The notes under the pieces are model-generated. The model did no database searches. It saw only the letters and a program-made list of their open reading frames with translations, and was not told where the DNA came from. DNA of 64,000 nt from Atopsyche davidsoni. Its lineage: Eukaryota > Arthropoda > Insecta > Trichoptera > Hydrobiosidae. The position numbers and the translations under genes are program-made. The stretch covers positions 6,109,501-6,173,500 of the forward strand of contig JAILWY010000020.1 of assembly GCA_022113835.1 (NCBI GenBank). The letters run 5' to 3'. Shown here one piece after another: positions 33,434 through 44,422 of this stretch (within the stretch, counting starts at the first letter, position 1; every line of letters begins with the position of its first letter).

Positions 33434-34488
33434 CTATACCAAAGTGTCTTCACAGCGAAGATACTCGCCAATGTCGGCTTGGTGAAAGGTCACGGTGGCC
33501 AATGGGTCAGCATGCTTGCATTCCGCTGTGGTTTTGGCTGTCACGCCAAAGCCGAGCGGCAAGTCAGACATTGACAAAACTATGACTCCCTGATGACGTG
33601 GGGTGTTCTCTGTGATTCTGCCCAAGCCTGTTGTGCACAAACAAACATTCAGAGATAATTTTTAACTGCAAATGTCTTCCATGAGTGTGACAGTAATGAA
33701 AATAAACTATTTTACAGTTACAAAATTTGCCGCTTGGCACAACAACCGCAAAACCTCATATTCTCGGATAAAATCTAGTCAATTAGAGCTCTTTCAAATG
33801 TCATTATACGGAATGGCTTCATGACCGTTTGCTGTACAGTTGAAGATTGAGGTTATGGGGATTCTAACTTTTTAAGGTTTGGGAATATCAGTCTGATGGC
33901 ATCATTCCTGAATTTTGAAAAAACCTATGGGTCAATACGTATTTACAAAGATTGCAGCCTTGTGGTTTATGGGATAGAATGTGTACATGTTTTCTTATTT
34001 AAATATTGGGTTGACAAAAGTCAAACGAGTGGAAGGTGTCTACTGTATGCCAAGGAAGCTTACCGCTCTTGATAATGTGATGTCCATAGAGGAACTGTTG
34101 CTCGGCAGCGGGTTTCAACCAGACTTTGCATTTGGCGTAAGGCGCGATGTATGTGAGCGCGGTGACGTGCAAGATGAACTTATTGGACTTCGTAAATTTG
34201 CCAAAACAAGTGCCAGCCGACACCAGCCGCCCCGGCCCCGCAGTTTGCGCCAGTCCAAGGAGCCGCTCTGATACATAGTACACGCGATCCTTCTTCTCGC
34301 GGAAACAGTATGTGCCATCCGGCCGGTCTATCAGTAAGCGCAGGTTAGCTCCAATGCTAAAACAAATTTTACATTTATACATCTATATAATTATTGCATA
34401 TTTTTCTATACAATATATGCGTGCTGACTTACTACTTTGAAAGTTTCTCAAAAAGAATCTTCGTCCTCTCGTCTGTTAAGCGCTTCAT
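33434..34488 (-). CDS. NIP7: NIP7, 60S ribosome assembly factor
   Basis: Three exons (34,488-34,433; 34,356-34,064; 33,627-33,434) join in phase to 180 residues, the same length as human NIP7. The sequence is highly conserved: [67 protein letters not shown], and the [10 protein letters not shown] end. NIP7 has an N-terminal domain and a C-terminal PUA RNA-binding domain. It acts in the nucleolus in 60S maturation and pre-rRNA processing, with FTSJ3 and the pre-60S particle. The first exon carries only 18 codons. The gene is head-to-head with delta-COP with 541 bp between starts. No anomaly is seen. Confidence 0.96.
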
Positions 34489-35029
34489 GTTGTAAGTTTA
34501 ACAAACAAATATTTTTAGACGGTTATCCTCGCTTTATGTCAATGAAAATAATGGAGCACGTGGTTTTTGACAGTACTAGAGTTGTGCACTGTCGAATGGT
34601 GAATATAATTTTGCACCACGTGTCTTTTGGAATAAATGAATATTTTATATTATTTTTTCAATTATACTCGTAGCAAGTCAAAAGTCAAAAATAAATTTCC
34701 AACTGATTTATTTTTAAAATGATCTTTCATTTAAGCAGGTGAGAAAAGCCAATAAAATATTTAAAATAATCTATTTAAATTGTTGCAACAAAAAACTAAG
34801 CATTTTCGGTCTTTTGGAATCGATTCTAAATAAAAAATAGCCCAATTAAAATTAAAAAAAAAAGTTTTTACTCTTTATTTTTGTCTATGCTCTTGTTCGT
34901 AGTTCGCTCTGGAAGGCGGCCATCTTGAATTTACTGTCACATATTACACGTCATCTGCCGACACATAATTCTTATATTTATGTTCAGTTTACGAAGTTTT
35001 GACAAAAGTCTTCGTACAAAATATTGAAA
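34489..35029. promoter_or_regulatory. Divergent promoter, NIP7 / delta-COP
   Basis: Only 541 bp separate the two start codons, which point away from each other. Both genes are housekeeping. The DNA is AT-rich and not CpG-dense. A bidirectional promoter is inferred from the spacing; no specific element was recognised. Confidence 0.55.
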
Positions 35030-38000
35030 ATGGTAACTTTTATTGATATTTCATAATACATATCCAAATAATAAAGCGTAGTTTATAATTTTTATCGGTG
35101 TTTAAAATATCAATAATGTTTATAAAGTTAATTTATTATAATTCTTGTTGACAGCTCTTGAATGTTTTTCTTTTGATTCAGGTGCTCATTGCTGCAACGG
35201 TCTGCACTAAATCCGGCTCAGGTAAGTGTCTTTCTTTTCCGAGTAAAATTTTAGATTTGGAGTCATTTGTTTAGCCTCCTCTTGGGAGATTCGAAGATTC
35301 AGTGACAACCTTGCATACTCTTCTCACATAATGTTATTCAGCATTTATATTAGCGAGATTAAATTCGCTTATAGTATTTCACCGCCTCGAGTAATATTGT
35401 ATTCAAGATCCTGTAGTTGTGAAAATATTTTTTAGTTATTGTATAACTGCTGGAAACCTTCAATATGACTAATCGAGATTATCAAATCTTCATTAAAATA
35501 AGTATATATGTTGCAGTACTACTGTCGAGACAGTTTGTGGAGATGACAAAGGTTCGCATAGAAGGGCTATTGGCCGCATTTCCCAAGCTCATGACTGCTG
35601 GCAAGCAACACACCTTCGTGGAGACGGAATCTGTCAGGTACTTCTCACGTCTATTTACATGTTCAGAGTTGTGTATGCTGTAAGTACCCACAACATGCAA
35701 CATTCTGAACAGTGATACTGTTCATTCATCATTCCTCGACATACAGACATACTTGTGACAAAAACTCATTATTCAACAATATAACTTTCGTCTCAATAAG
35801 ATTGTATTTCATCACTAAATGTCTAAGCATGATTTTTTTATTAAAAAAAATGTGATTGGCACAAGAGATGACTTTTAATAGTACTAATACTACTAATTTT
35901 AATTGAATGAATTTTAACTTTGTGGCTTCAGGATGATACTCAATATGATAAAGTAACACTCATTTTTAAAATAACACAATGAGAAGTTTATTCACTTAAA
36001 TCAAGGAATGGAAAAGTGGAAGCAATCAGGCGGAGATGGTGTACTTGAGCATGTGTGTTCACAACCATTAATACAGACACCATGTGCTTACAGGTATGTC
36101 TACCAGCCTCTGGACAAGCTATACATGTTGCTCATCACCACCAAGGCCTCCAATATCCTCGAAGACTTGGAGACTCTCCGCCTCTTCAGCAGAGTGGTGA
36201 GTCTGCCTCCAGAAGTTACTTTCTTAACTCACTTGAGGCAATAAGAAATATACTCATTCTATCATATTAGATCCCGGAATACTGCACGTCATTGAGTGAG
36301 GCAGAGGTGCTGGACCAGGCCTTCAATCTCCTCTTCGCTTTCGATGAGATTGTCGCTCTCGGATACCGTGAGAGTGTCAACCTCGCTCAGGTTAGTCGCA
36401 CACTCTTCAATTCACACTCCAGTCAGTGTACGCTCTTCGGGGCAATTATAAATACTAATTTTGCATATCAGATCAGTCCACACATACCTGCGTATCAGTG
36501 GGAAATTTTGAATAACGGTAAATAAAAGAATTTTGTTTTGTTATGATAAATACAGGAATAGAAATATTTAGGGATTTTTCCGGATGTTTTCACTTTGTGT
36601 TGCTTTAATTATGTTTCACATTTGCCGTTCACAGATCAGGACATTTGTAGAGATGGACTCTCATGAGGAGAAAGTGTATCAGGCAGTGCGTCAGGTGAGC
36701 TCTTCTACTTTTTTTCCTGCAGTTGCTACCGTAATTAGCGCCATTGGTTTATTTTGATTAAATCTGAGCCAAGTCAGAGCTAGGTGATATTAAACATGCA
36801 TATTACGCGTGTCGGAGTATTTGTCTGATCGTGGTGTCATTACAGACGCAGGAGCGCGAGGCCAAGAACAAGATGCGGGAGCGAGCTCGGGAACTGCAGC
36901 GAGAGCGCCTCGAGAACAAGAAAAGTGGCAACACTCACATCAGCAGCACAGGCATGGGTCGGTACAAATCCACACACACACACATCCTTTATTACTATTC
37001 CTAAGATATAAATGTTATAAATGGGTTTTTGCAGGCAGCAGCTCCGTGTCCGTGGACAGCTTCCTAGATCTACCGCCCACCGGTGTGCGCCCTGCCGTCA
37101 CTCCACAGCCGCGCGACCAGTCAGTCTCTTCTCATATTGTAGTCCTGTACTGCTCGTGGAGCGAGGATTAAAATTTGCTCGATTGTTATGCAGGAAGTCT
37201 GTGCGCAATGCCATGAAGCTGGGTTCCAAGAGTCGTGATGTGGACAGCTTCGTAGACCAGCTGAAAAGTGAGGGTGAGACTGTCGTGGCCGCCAGCCCCG
37301 GCAAGACGGACTCCTCCGCCTCCACTGTGCGACCTGTCAAAGCTGAGAACACTGAAGAGTCAGTCATTTCCCTATTCTCCCGACACTTCCGTCACCCTTC
37401 ATAACTCGACATCATGCAATAAATTTTTTTTTAAATTACCTTATGTTTATTTAAAGTAATTTACGTAAAACGCATTTTGGATAAAAAATTACTCATTGTA
37501 GATAGAAAGTCCAACTAATCAGCTCCAGAATCATATTTGAATTTTTTTTTAATTGTTTCAAACTGTGAACTTAAAGCCTCGACTGGCCAAAAAATTCAGT
37601 TGATTTTTTAGTCATCTGCTTTATTAAAAATTTTATTTGTGGCTGGACGCTACCGCGGAATGCTTGGTTTTAATCAGGTCAAACGTTGAAAGTAAAATTA
37701 AAAAAAATAGGAATATTGAGGTTGCACTGAACACTGACTCACTAAGAAATAATATGTATTTTGTATCCTTTGTTGTAGTGTCCACTTGAAGCTGGAAGAC
37801 AAGCTGATGGTCAAGATTGGACGCGATGGAGGAATTCAAAACTTTGAGCTGACAGGTGTGCATTGATACCCTCCTCGCTACCTCTGCCACAAACAGGCAC
37901 AAAGACTCGTTGATTTTGCCTATGCGCCTTTCCAGTCGAGTCTCTTGGCTCTGGTGCAGAGACTCGCAGAAAATCTACCATATTTTTCAAATAAATTAAT

Positions 38001-40514
38001 TCATTAAACAAGTGACATTGCATTAATTTAATCTTTCAATATTTTTTGGTAGAAGATAGATAGACTTTTATTATATTGAATTTTTGTTATAATTAAACAT
38101 TGTATTGTAAAAACAATTTTTCATGAAATTTTATCTGAAATGTTCACATTATTCAAAATATCAGTTGGTAGATATCAATATCCGACAATGCTAGGTCATC
38201 GGTCTCTTGTGCGAGCTGTTGTAGATATGATCCCCGCGTTGCAGGTTTGCTGACACTGCGCATCTCCGATGAGCAGTTTGGCCGGCTGCGCGTGCACGTT
38301 ACTAACGATGACACCCGAGGCATACAGTTGCAGGTGAGCGAGTCAACGAGCACAATATACTACTTTGTCCATTGTGGCACATTCTATAAACTGATGATTA
38401 TTGCAGACCCATCCCAACGTAGACAAGGACCTGTTCCGCAGCAGCGGATGCGTGGGCCTCAAGAACCCTGCCAAGCCCTTCCCTCTGCACACGGACGTGG
38501 GTGTGCTCAAGTGGCGCTACACCACTTCTGCTGACAACGCTATCCCCCTTAATGGTACCAACGTCAGGATACTTTCGGCAAATTTTATGTCAACCACCTC
38601 GGCCAGATCTGAGAGTTCATTTACATTGCAGTAAACTGCTGGCCATCTGAAAACGGACAGGGCGGCTGCGACGTCAACATAGAGTACGAACTGGAACATC
38701 CTGCCCTCGTGCTGCAAGACCTCACTATACAAATTCCACTTCCGTGAGTATTTCTTCACACGCTTTGTGTTACTTGAAGTGAGAATGGTGTGTAATTTGA
38801 CGATGTGTCCGCAGGCTGGCGTGCACGCCCATTGTCAACGAGTGTGACGGTGCCTACGTGCTGCAGAAGGGTCGTAGCCTCCTCACCTGGAGCGTGCCTC
38901 TTGTGGACTCCTCCCAGAGAACTGGCACCCTTGAATTCTCGTGAGTCAAATAAATATACTTTTTTATTTCACATAGTAATGGAGATGACATTGTATGTAA
39001 GCACTGCATTGTATTAAAATTACTTACCATAACCAGAGTAATTTGACAAGTCTAGTCCATAATAATTATAGCCTTTGCCAAAGGCTGCGATGATCGACCG
39101 TCGAAGACCGTTTCCAATTGAGCCAAGTCAATCTTGTCCATTCCCGCTCTCCGTACAAGTCAGACAATATTGCCTTTTAATACATTTACTAGGTGGCGAT
39201 CTATTTGACAGATTGTATTCAGCAACTTTTTATTAATTATGTTCTCGGGTGCTCTGTAGTGGCAAAGTTTTGTTGGTCTTTCAGCGTGTTTCAGCTCCCA
39301 TTCTCTATCAATTTTCAAGGAGTGATCTAATAATGGCTCCAGTTTCGAAACGCAAATGTCGGAAGAACAACAAAACCTTGACAAAGAACATAATTGAATG
39401 AATAGTATGACAAACCAATATCTGCGACATTACTGAATTATAAATACTGCTCAAGTCTTAATTGTAATTTGTAACTGTAATTTTATTGGCGACGACCGGT
39501 TAAGCCAACCTCCTTTCACGTTGGCATTATCAAAATATTTGACATCATCATTCTCATAGATTCAAGGGCTTCATCGAGTCCAACATAATTATTTTGGCTT
39601 GTGTTGAAATAAATTATTGTTACCAAAATGTTCATTGACAAAATGAACATTAAAACCTGCATCAAACAATATATAATATACAGTGAATGGTGATGGGTTA
39701 AAATTGAGTTCCACCGAGTACTCTCTAAAAATATTGACATTATATTTAGTTCTTCTATCAAAGTATCAAATAATGTAGTATAAAGAGACTTGTGTACAGT
39801 GATCAGGATGATTCCTTGGGAATGTCCATCTCCCCAGGATACGAAGCCTGCTTTGGTTGCTTCTGCTTCAGGTGTGTAGCGGTGGATTGTTGTTTTGTTC
39901 AGTCATAAATCCCGGGTAGCCAGCCGTTTCATTATTCAAAAATATTTGATCATTGCGAAAATTATTTTCAACCTTTTTGATTTTGAAGAGTGATACTTTC
40001 GAGTTGCGATGTTAAAAATGAATTCCATTGAATCTACAAGTTTTGTCAATTAACTGTATTCACGTTGCCCACAATAAATGCCATAAGACCTAAAATTAAT
40101 AAATCTTCACACTAAAAAAAAAACACTACAAAAAATGCAATTTTATAAACTGTTAAAGTCCACAACAGATCACACAAAAATATAAAAATAAACATTTACA
40201 ATATTAAAGAACATGAAAACTCTGCAAATAAGAAGAAAATAAACAGTCTTCATCCAAGAATTTTGTACAAAAATAGCTGTTTTTTTTTATTTGATACTGA
40301 ATATGTAAATAAATATGTTATATGAATGTCCAGGGCGGCGTCATCTGTCCCCAATGACTTTTTCCCGCTGCAAGTGAGCTTCTCCTCGGGTACTCCGTAT
40401 TCGGGAATCCGTGCGGACTCCGTTACGGGCCTAAACGAGGCGGGCCAGGCGCAGGGGCCACTCAAGTACTCCCTGCACCAGTCCTTTTCTCCCGACAAGT
40501 ACGAGGTAGTGTAG
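35030..40514 (+). CDS. deltaCOP: Coatomer subunit delta
   Basis: Fifteen exons join in phase to 513 residues; human ARCN1 is 511. Exons: 35,030-35,032; 35,182-35,221; 35,517-35,637; 36,094-36,196; 36,271-36,390; 36,635-36,694; 36,846-36,957; 37,035-37,119; 37,194-37,358; 37,779-37,855; 38,245-38,333; 38,407-38,554; 38,632-38,743; 38,815-38,940; 40,334-40,514. The N-terminus is a longin domain ([45 protein letters not shown]). The mu-homology domain fills the second half ([14 protein letters not shown]...[15 protein letters not shown]). The protein is the delta subunit of the COPI coat for Golgi-to-ER transport. The first coding exon is just the ATG, with an intron before the second codon. The last intron is 1.4 kb and carries a Penelope-like terminal repeat copy. 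Exon ends were picked to keep frame with family blocks; a few could shift by one or two codons, especially after exons 7 and 9. Confidence 0.94.
39480..39735 (-). mobile_element. Penelope-like terminal repeat copy in last delta-COP intron
   Basis: Minus strand near 39,538-39,490 reads TTTGATAATGCCAAC, GTGAAAGGA, GTTGGC, then TTAACCGGTC, so the GAAA of the core is changed to TTAA. The outer end GAGTTCCACCGAGTACTCTC is at about 39,706-39,725. Confidence 0.5.
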
Positions 40515-41875
40515 TGCCGCCTGCTGCGTGGTAGTTTTAATTGTAAATATGAATATAAAGGAACCAATAAGCAACCAGCAGCTGAAATCTTTACTACAGT
40601 GGCGTGTTCTTTTTTTTTGTTAAACTTCATAAAATGTATTATTTTTATTTTGTAATAAATTTTACCTTGAAAGAATTCCAAAATCTCAAACAATATATAT
40701 AATTAAGGTGTGAAACTGTATTTTTATTTTTGTAGTTTAGATAAAAGAAATGGCACATTGTGAATAAACAAACAACGTTAAAATATCCTAGAATGACATT
40801 TATTGAAAGTTTTTCTAAGCAACAAGCTCTTCAAACTTCTTTTAAAAATTGATACATTCCTTTCAATGAAAAATCTTTCATATTTTTCTATCCTTCATTT
40901 AGTTGTTTTTTTTTTTTCCCATTACCTTTATATTTTTTTCATGCTGCTAAAAATAAAATTATAAAAAATGCTCTTTGCATGAAATGAAATGAAAAAAATT
41001 ACCTATCATAAACTATTTGTTTTAAAATGCTTACATAGATAAAGCTATGTTGGAACATTTGCTACATCATCTACATTCGAATCATTGCTGTTTTTATCAT
41101 CGCTAATAAATCACTATTTTAATAAATACATCTGTATATATTATAAAATATATGTATATTGCCATCTATGGTCGTACTAATAATCTAAAATAAAAAAGAG
41201 CTTGCAAGTTGGCTTACAGTAAAAAAGTCTTTTAAAAATATCGTCAGATGGCAGTTGCAAATTCGATTTAATCTTCCAAACGACACATTACGGCTTTTAA
41301 ATCTAATCCTCTTCTGTCATTTACATATATATATATATACACAAGCCAATTTATAATTTTAAACATTGATTGCTACTATTGTAGTACTACATCTGTGGAT
41401 ATTTTTGAACAACTTTTTCCCTGTTAGTCGAGATGCAAACCTCTCTCTCGTCTCAGCCCAGCAGTATGACTCGAGGGGTTTATTATTTCATTCAAAATCA
41501 AATTTGTTCCAGTATGTACTGATGTTTATGGTTTATCTTCGCTTTATGAATACACATAAGACGGATACATTACAAAAATCAGAAACAAGAGAGAGTTGAT
41601 GAATAAAAAAGCATTCTGATTTTATTTCAAGTGTATTTGATAGAAAAATTTAAAATAATTGATATTGAAAATTTAGTAACTCAATTGACAATTGAACATT
41701 TTGAGCATATGAGGCTCCGCCCGCTGGCCTGCCTCCTCTGCCGTGTACCTCGACACCTCCATCTCCACCGCCGCCCACGACTTCTTCAACTGAAGAACGG
41801 CTGCCTGCTGGATTTCTGCGTCGCGTCTCTGGACGGTACCCTCGTCGCGCCCGTTTCATTTCCATAAACTCTTCC
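40515..41875. other. Gene-free stretch after delta-COP
   Basis: Probably the delta-COP 3' UTR at the left; an AATAAA lies at 40,654-40,659. The right end, from about 41,700, becomes GC-rich and adjoins a foldback element. No exon was recognised. Confidence 0.45.
40654..40659 (+). terminator. Candidate poly(A) signal, delta-COP
   Basis: AATAAA 140 bp past the stop codon in AT-rich DNA. Confidence 0.4.
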
Positions 41876-42320
41876 CTCGGTGTTTTTTAATTGCGCGTTG
41901 ATTTCACAGAAGCTGGCTCGCTTAGGAGCGTCTCAAAATCGAAGGCATTTCTGACACAATTTCGAGATGATAAACATCAAACGCGGGAGATGACATCGCC
42001 CTTTTCCATAAGTGTCCATATCATCAACCAACGAAGCTTACACTGGCCGGAGAAAGGCAACAATCTGCACCAGACGCTGGCGCACCTGGTTATGATGGCC
42101 AATGCAGGAATTTCTTTCCGATGCAACAACCAAAGGGTCGCCACGAGGGACGTGCACGGCTACAAATGATATGATATGGCGACACTTTTGAGGAAAGTGT
42201 CATCTCCCGCGTTTGATGTTTGTCATCTCCAGATTGTGTCAGAAATGCTATCGTTTCTGACACACATCTAGGCGAGTCAGCTTCTCCTGTGAAATCAACG
42301 CGCAATTAAAAAACGCCGAG
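41876..42320. mobile_element. Foldback element, about 120-bp arms
   Basis: Arms at 41,876-41,995 and 42,198-42,320 are near-complementary, each with the block TTTTTTAATTGCGCGTTGAT, a CTGACACAAT block and CATCAAACGCGGGAGATGA. The loop of about 200 bp is partly open and reads SLHWPEKGNNLHQTLAHLV. A related text, SIYWLRDGDNLRRAVALLV, is just outside the right arm, at about 42,356-42,415. No transposase is seen and no target duplication was identified. Confidence 0.65.
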
Positions 42321-43078
42321 GTAAGAGTTTGTGGAAACAGAACGTCAAGTGCGAGAAGCATATACTGGCTGCGGGACGGCGACAACCTGCGCCGGGCGGT
42401 GGCGCTCTTGGTGCTCTTCCATCAGGTTGGCGGGCGGGCGCGCTGTCCCCGTTGCAGCCATACACACGCTCGCTCCGTGGTGCGCCAGCGGTGGTGGGCG
42501 TAGTCGAAGAGAAGCTGCTTCAATTTCAGTGGAAAAACTAGTGTCTGCGCTAAAAGTGCGATGCCTCAACACACATTCCGATTTTTCTTTGCTTTTGAGT
42601 TCATTTGTTTCGGCAGGCCTGGAATAGTTTAAATGCGCTCATATTTCGTTCGAAGAAATCATAGATTTCAAATTGATATAGATACAATTCTTACACTATG
42701 CTTTCACCTACTTAGTGACTTGGAGTTGGAGCTTGGGAATTTTTTTTAACTTGTGGAAGGTTTTGGAGGTAGACGATCTCTATGATTTTATTGAATGCGA
42801 AAATCTGAATTTTCTGACCGACCTTTTTGGATTTAAACGAAATGAATCAAATTTTTTTTTCTCAAGACTGGTTTGAAAAGAATTAAAAATCTTATAACTA
42901 GTACTTCTACTCCGAATACTATCCCTTGTTCATTGTCTATGGCCGTTCTTGTTTACATTTGAGTATCGCGTTGACAGTGCTGGTTGACCGCGGAATAAAC
43001 TTGAAAGTTCAGTTCTATCAAATTGTGTGCATTCTGTGGGACGTGTGTTGTTAAACGTTATGTCGAAAACACGATCGA
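42321..43078. other. Gene-free stretch before the zinc-finger gene
   Basis: A GC-rich segment at about 42,350-42,540 is related to the foldback loop. A second copy of the dispersed repeat is at 42,625-42,704. The remainder is AT-rich and should carry the promoter of the zinc-finger gene; no core element was identified. Confidence 0.45.
42625..42704 (+). repeat. Dispersed repeat, copy 2
   Basis: Copy of the 22,577-22,650 sequence, same strand, with a short insertion (GATACAA) in the middle. It lies just outside the foldback element, which may mean the two belong to one larger mobile unit. Confidence 0.6.
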
Positions 43079-44422
43079 ATGACAATGAAGACTGAAATAA
43101 TGATTAATGAAGTATGTAATGGGTCTTTTGACATTGTTGGAAGTGATCTGAAGAGAAATGTAATATGTCGGCTGTGCTTGAGTGATTCACCATCGTCCAC
43201 GACGTGGGTGTCGCTGTTCGGAGAGGAGGCGCTTGCGGAGCGGCTCATGCTACTGGCGTGCGTGCAAGTCCACGAAGGAGATGGCCTCCCGTCATACGCC
43301 TGCCGCCCTTGCGTACTGCTGCTCCGCGATGCGGACCGATTTCGTCTTCAATGTGAACAGAGCGATGTTGTCTTGCGTCGTCGTCCCGACTCCAAAAAGC
43401 GGAGCGGGGATAGAAACTCATCCAATGCAAAAGAGATCACACACAGCAATCTCAAGGAAGAGGCGGATGTTAAATGCGAGGAAATGGAAATAAGCTTCCC
43501 AGATGTCGTATCGGACGATGCGACATCAACAATCGGAGGAGGATATACCGCGGAAGAAGATGAACCCGCGCAGAGAGAAAAGAAAAAGTTTCTGTGCGAG
43601 ACGTGCAGTAAGCCACTGAGTACTGCGCGTTCACTGGAGAGACACCGCATTAGCATGCACGGGGAAAGATCGGGACGCGCGGGGACCGTCACTGGCTACG
43701 GTGCGGGGCGACGCTTTAACTGCGACCGCTGTCCTTACAGCACTCCTCACTCCCAATCGCTGGTCTACCATACGCGCGTGCATACGGGTGAAAAACCGTA
43801 CGCCTGTGAGGTCTGCCCTCGCCGCTTCGCCCAGCCCGGCTCTTTGGCGTGCCACAGCCGCACGCACAGTGACCGCACATACTTTACTTGCACTACCTGC
43901 GGCAAGGCCTTCAAGCACCGGGACGCCTACCGGGCGCATCACGCTGTCCACGCTCCCGCTCCATACTCTTGCGCGCTCTGTCGTAAGCCTCTGAAGTCCC
44001 GAAAGACGCTTGCTGCACACATGGATCGCCACCGCAATGTGCGTAATTTCAGTTGCGAAACCTGCGGGGTCACTTTTGTGACGGCCGCCGAACTGCGCAA
44101 CCACGCACGAAAACATGACACGGAAAAACGGTTTGCTTGTCATCTCTGCGATTTTCGATCTCATTTGAAAAAAGGACTGGATATGCACCTGCGGCGCCAC
44201 ACGGGCGATCGACCCTTCAAGTGCGACTTGTGTCCGTTGGCTTGCTATACGCGCGGCGAGCTCAAGTGTCACACTCGCAAGCACTCCCGAGAGAAAAACT
44301 ATGCCTGTCCTGTGTGCGCTCTCCGCTTCATACACTCCTCCAGTGTCAATAAACATATGTTGAAGACTCACGGCCAAAAATACGCACGCAACGATGTTAT
44401 CGACCGCCGCACAATAAAATAA
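43079..44422 (+). CDS. ZAD plus C2H2 zinc-finger protein
   Basis: One exon, 447 codons from the ATG at 43,079; the ATG two codons later is an alternative. The N-terminus is a ZAD domain with Cys30 and Cys33 in CRLC and Cys75 and Cys78 in CRPC, the four zinc-binding cysteines of this arthropod-expanded dimerisation domain. A Ser/Asp/Glu-rich linker follows, then nine C2H2 fingers from about residue 170 to the end, with one canonical TGEKPY linker. ZAD zinc-finger proteins bind DNA and act as regulators; the site of this one cannot be told from sequence. Some fingers have unusual spacing (finger 1 FLCETC...RISMH). Many members are lineage-specific and orthology is not claimed. The stop codon overlaps an AATAAA at 44,413-44,418. 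Confidence 0.93.
   Translation: MTMKTEIMINEVCNGSFDIVGSDLKRNVICRLCLSDSPSSTTWVSLFGEEALAERLMLLACVQVHEGDGLPSYACRPCVLLLRDADRFRLQCEQSDVVLRRRPDSKKRSGDRNSSNAKEITHSNLKEEADVKCEEMEISFPDVVSDDATSTIGGGYTAEEDEPAQREKKKFLCETCSKPLSTARSLERHRISMHGERSGRAGTVTGYGAGRRFNCDRCPYSTPHSQSLVYHTRVHTGEKPYACEVCPRRFAQPGSLACHSRTHSDRTYFTCTTCGKAFKHRDAYRAHHAVHAPAPYSCALCRKPLKSRKTLAAHMDRHRNVRNFSCETCGVTFVTAAELRNHARKHDTEKRFACHLCDFRSHLKKGLDMHLRRHTGDRPFKCDLCPLACYTRGELKCHTRKHSREKNYACPVCALRFIHSSSVNKHMLKTHGQKYARNDVIDRRTIK

Noticed and set aside
39838..39871. Exon-like segment in the last delta-COP intron with AG and GT borders
   Set aside because: It is 34 bp, would shift the frame, and the direct join of exons 14 and 15 gives the conserved protein end.
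43631..44377. 248-codon minus-strand frame over the zinc-finger gene
   Set aside because: It is the shadow of the repeated Cys/His codons on the other strand and has no conserved domain.
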